64,000 nucleotides of DNA from the NCBI GenBank assembly GCA_039720395.1, contig CM077827.1, forward strand, positions 22,658,375-22,722,374, written 5' to 3'. Of this stretch, positions 61,196-64,000 are shown one piece after another (the stretch's first letter is position 1; the number at the start of each line of letters is the position of its first letter). The DNA comes from Liquidambar formosana (Eukaryota; Streptophyta; Magnoliopsida; Saxifragales; Altingiaceae). The notes beneath the pieces were generated by a model. That model had not been told where the DNA came from and did not search any database. It saw nothing but the letters and a program-made list of their open reading frames with translations. Position numbers and translations under genes: made by a program.

Positions 61196-63581
61196 GGGTT
61201 AATAACGGTTTAATATCTTTAATTTTGGGAATAGTTTCAATTTGGCCCATAAACTTAGAATTGTCTCAATTTAGTGACGACTTATGAACTTTTGTTGCAA
61301 TGTGGGATAGAGACCAACGTCCGTTAGGTTTTTGGACGAAAAACGCACGTGAGCAGCACATGCGGCTGAGGTGGAGCTTATGTGGCTTATGTCCGCCTAC
61401 GTGGAGCCTATGTGGCAGTTACATAAGCATTCTCGCCCAATTATAGTCGACTTTATCATTTTATAGTCAACTATAATAAACAGAGAGTTGAAGTTGATGT
61501 TTGAACATTCAATATAGTCGACTGGCAAACGTTATAGTCGACTATAAAATGCTATAGTCGACTATAACAAACAGAATGTTTATTTTAGTTCCGGAATCCA
61601 TCTATAGTCGACTATAATTTGTTTATAGTTGACTATAACAGTCAGAAAATGTAGTTACGTATGTTTTGATGTGAAATTATCGTTTACGTCTGTGATGTTA
61701 ACTTAGGCTATTTCAAATAAGATGTTACTATATTCATATACTTAATGGAGCAATCATTTACAATACTAAAGCCCTAAAAAGTGGGGCAAAGCTTACACTT
61801 GCATTGTGTAGGAAGGCTTTAACCAAATTCCTATTTAGCATCAAAATTTTGGTTTATAACAAAAACCTCACCCTTACAAAGATAAAATTAATACAACTAT
61901 TTGGCTTAGTTGAAATGGGTTTTCCATGTCTCCAAAAATGGTAAATTATAGTTTGAACCTACCTTTAAACTAAGTCCTGTAATTTTTGCAGCAAGAAGGA
62001 CACGAACAAAATAGCCTCTTATTCCCCCCCTCTGATGCCAACACCTTTTATGCAGCTAAATCTGAAGCCACTAAAGCACATTCCAGCCTTAATGAGAATC
62101 TACCAAGAAACAAAGAAGCATAGCAACATCCTTCCCATCCATCTTAGCAACCTAATAGCATGAGATGCAACCAAAACTTGCTTCCAACCCCAAACAACTT
62201 TTCCAATAAATTCTCATAAAGAAATCCAGCCATGTTGAAAATCAACTCATGACCGATGAAGTACAACAACTATTTTACCCAAACATTTTATAATTTTTTC
62301 TAACAAAACAAAATTTTAATCCTATCCTGCCAAATACAGCAAAACACAAAACCTCCTAATCCACACCTTCAAAAACACCTTATAGTATTTGTGTTTTTCT
62401 GATATGGCATTGTGATTGGGATGTTATAGCATTCATGTTTTTCTCTAATATTTATAGGGGAGGTTTGGGTAGATTCTCATCATGACTGGAATGTGCTTTG
62501 GTGGCTTTAAATTTAGCTGCATAAAGGGTGTTGGCATCAGAGGAGGGAAATAAGAAGCTATTTTGTTCGTGTCTTTCTTGCTGCAAAAGCTACAGGACTT
62601 AGTTTAAAGGTGGGTTCATACTATAATTTACCATTTTTGGAGACATGGAAAACCCATTTCAACTAAGCCAAATAGTTGTATTAATCTTATCTTTGTAAGG
62701 GTAAGGTTTTTGTTATAAACCCAAAATTTTGATGCTAAATAGGAATTTGGTTACAAACTTCCTATACAATGCGAGTGTATGCTTTGCCCCACTTTTTAGG
62801 GCTTTAGTATTGTAAATGATTGCTCCATTAAGTATATGAGTATGGTAACATGTTATTTGAAATGGCTTAAGTTAACATCACGAGCGTAAACGATAATTTC
62901 ACATCAAAACATATATAACTACATTTTCTGACTGTTATAGTCGACCATAATCAAGTTGATGCCTTTTGGTTTAGGAAGAATCAACTATAACATTGCGAGT
63001 GTGAGTTTTGACCCATTTTTTAGGTCTTTAGTATTGTAAATGATTGCTCCATTAAGCACATGAGTATGGTAAAATCTTATTTGAAATGGCCTAAGTTAAC
63101 ATCACGGACGTAAACAATAATTTCACATCAAAACATACGCAACTACATTTTTTGACTGTTATAGTCGACCATAAACAAATTATAGTTAACTATAAATCGA
63201 TTCCGGAACTAAAATAAACTTTATGTTTGTTATAGTCGACTATAATGTTTGCCAGTCGACTATATTGAATGTTCAAACATCAACTTCAACTCTCTGTTTA
63301 TTATAGTCGACTATAAAATGATATAGTTGACTATAATTGGGCGAGAATACTTATGTGGCTGCCACATAGGCTCCACGTAAGCGGACATAAGCTACATAAG
63401 CTCTATGTCAGCTGCATGTGTTGCTCACGTGCGTTTTCCATCCAAAAACCTAACGGACATTGGTCCCTGTCCCACATTGCAACAAAAGTTCATAAATCAT
63501 CACTAAATTGAGACAATTCTAAGTTTATGGACCAAATTGAAACTACCCCCAAAGTTGAAGGTATTAAACCGTTATTAACCC
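61196..63581. mobile_element. Non-autonomous MULE with palindrome-studded arms
   Basis: AAAAGAAAA at 61,187-61,195 and 63,582-63,590 is a 9-bp duplication. Ends are GGGTTAATAACGGTTTAATA and its complement. TIRs are about 900 bp, left 61,196-62,115 and right from 62,455. The right arm contains an extra internal duplication (ATTGCTCCATTAAG(T/C)A block at ~62,820 and ~63,045). The arms carry at least 14 matches to TTATAGTCGACTATAA or one-to-three-base variants. The centre has no coding frame. Confidence 0.9.
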
Positions 63582-64000
63582 AAAAGAAAATGTAGGAAAA
63601 CTACTCTGATTGTTCCTTCTGGTTCTTTTTTTTTTTTTTTTCCCTTAAAAAAAAAAATGATTGCATCATGCGTGCTGTGCAATGATTTTCAATAACTATT
63701 AACTAAAAGCAAAATGTAACATACACCAATTCTCAAACATTTGAATAAATCTTCCCATTGAATTTTATCTCATCAAAGGTCATTCATGGATTTTGGATAT
63801 AGTGCTGAGCTTAAAAAGTACACCACCGTGCTGAGTTTAAACTTTTATCTGCGATTCATATTTCTTTTTAAACCAACCTCTGAATTAAATAGTCATCTCA
63901 AGTAAACAATCCATACCAAAAATTAAGTTGATCCAAGATTGCTTTTTTTTTTTTTTTTCCAAAATTTATATTTTTTAATCAATAACAATCACTTATTTAT

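Larger units (their letters stand above)
57035..64000 (+). repeat. Unit B: duplicate of unit A, continues past the window
   Basis: Collinear with unit A from AATACCATAATATAAATGG onward, with none of A's LINE, fold-back MULE, solo LTRs or Stowaway-like MITE, but with its own MULE at 61,196-63,581. A deletion near 60,940 removed most of the small MULE. No protein-coding gene recognised in it. Confidence 0.85.

Overview
This window is AT-rich, intron-containing plant nuclear DNA, most likely from a eudicot. It holds no clearly intact host gene. Almost everything recognisable is transposable-element (TE) sequence, often nested: Mutator-like elements (MULEs), hAT, Tourist- and Stowaway-like MITEs, two Helitrons, LINE fragments, LTR retrotransposons and solo LTRs. 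The plant assignment rests on a FAR1/FHY3-type transposase, a receptor-like protein (RLP) gene with phase-1 introns between leucine-rich repeats, a RICESLEEPER-type hAT transposase, LINE ORF1 with a CCHC knuckle, and Ulp1-carrying sequence next to a MULE end.

Layout. 1-3.2 kb: broken RLP gene (minus strand) with MITEs in its introns. 3.2-3.8 kb: a short-LTR copy, a MULE end and a piece of a local repeat fused together. 3.8-16.2 kb: a MULE with long terminal inverted repeats (TIRs). It carries a multi-exon FAR1-related transposase gene with one in-frame TGA, and its right TIR is split by a 5.7 kb non-coding LTR retrotransposon flanked by GCATT. 16.2-22.4 kb: two LINE ORF1 relics, a hAT transposase relic and a Helitron. 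22.7-25.3 kb: short LTR with primer-binding site (PBS), then tandem repeats.

25.3-42.5 kb (unit A) and 57.0 kb to the window end (unit B) are diverged copies of one sequence. Each serves as the empty-site reference for insertions in the other. Unit A contains a truncated LINE, an 8.1 kb fold-back MULE, a small MULE, a 1.67 kb solo LTR, and a Stowaway-like element itself interrupted by a solo LTR of the 10.5 kb family. Unit B contains a 2.4 kb MULE whose arms are studded with copies of a TTATAGTCGACTATAA palindrome. A hAT-like insertion is shared by both units.

42.5-57 kb: Copia reverse-transcriptase fragment with a tandem duplication, a LINE 3' part split by a hAT element with a perfect 8-bp target duplication, two different Ulp1 (C48) peptidase relics, a GRF zinc-finger relic, a second Helitron, an array of six 72-bp hairpin units and a plant-transposon-domain pseudogene.

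The most unusual object is the fold-back MULE at 30,068-38,212: two arms of about 4 kb, nine ~280-bp tandem units in each arm, a 46-nt loop and a 9-bp target duplication. Alignments were made by eye; lengths and boundaries are exact only where a target-site duplication or splice site is given.
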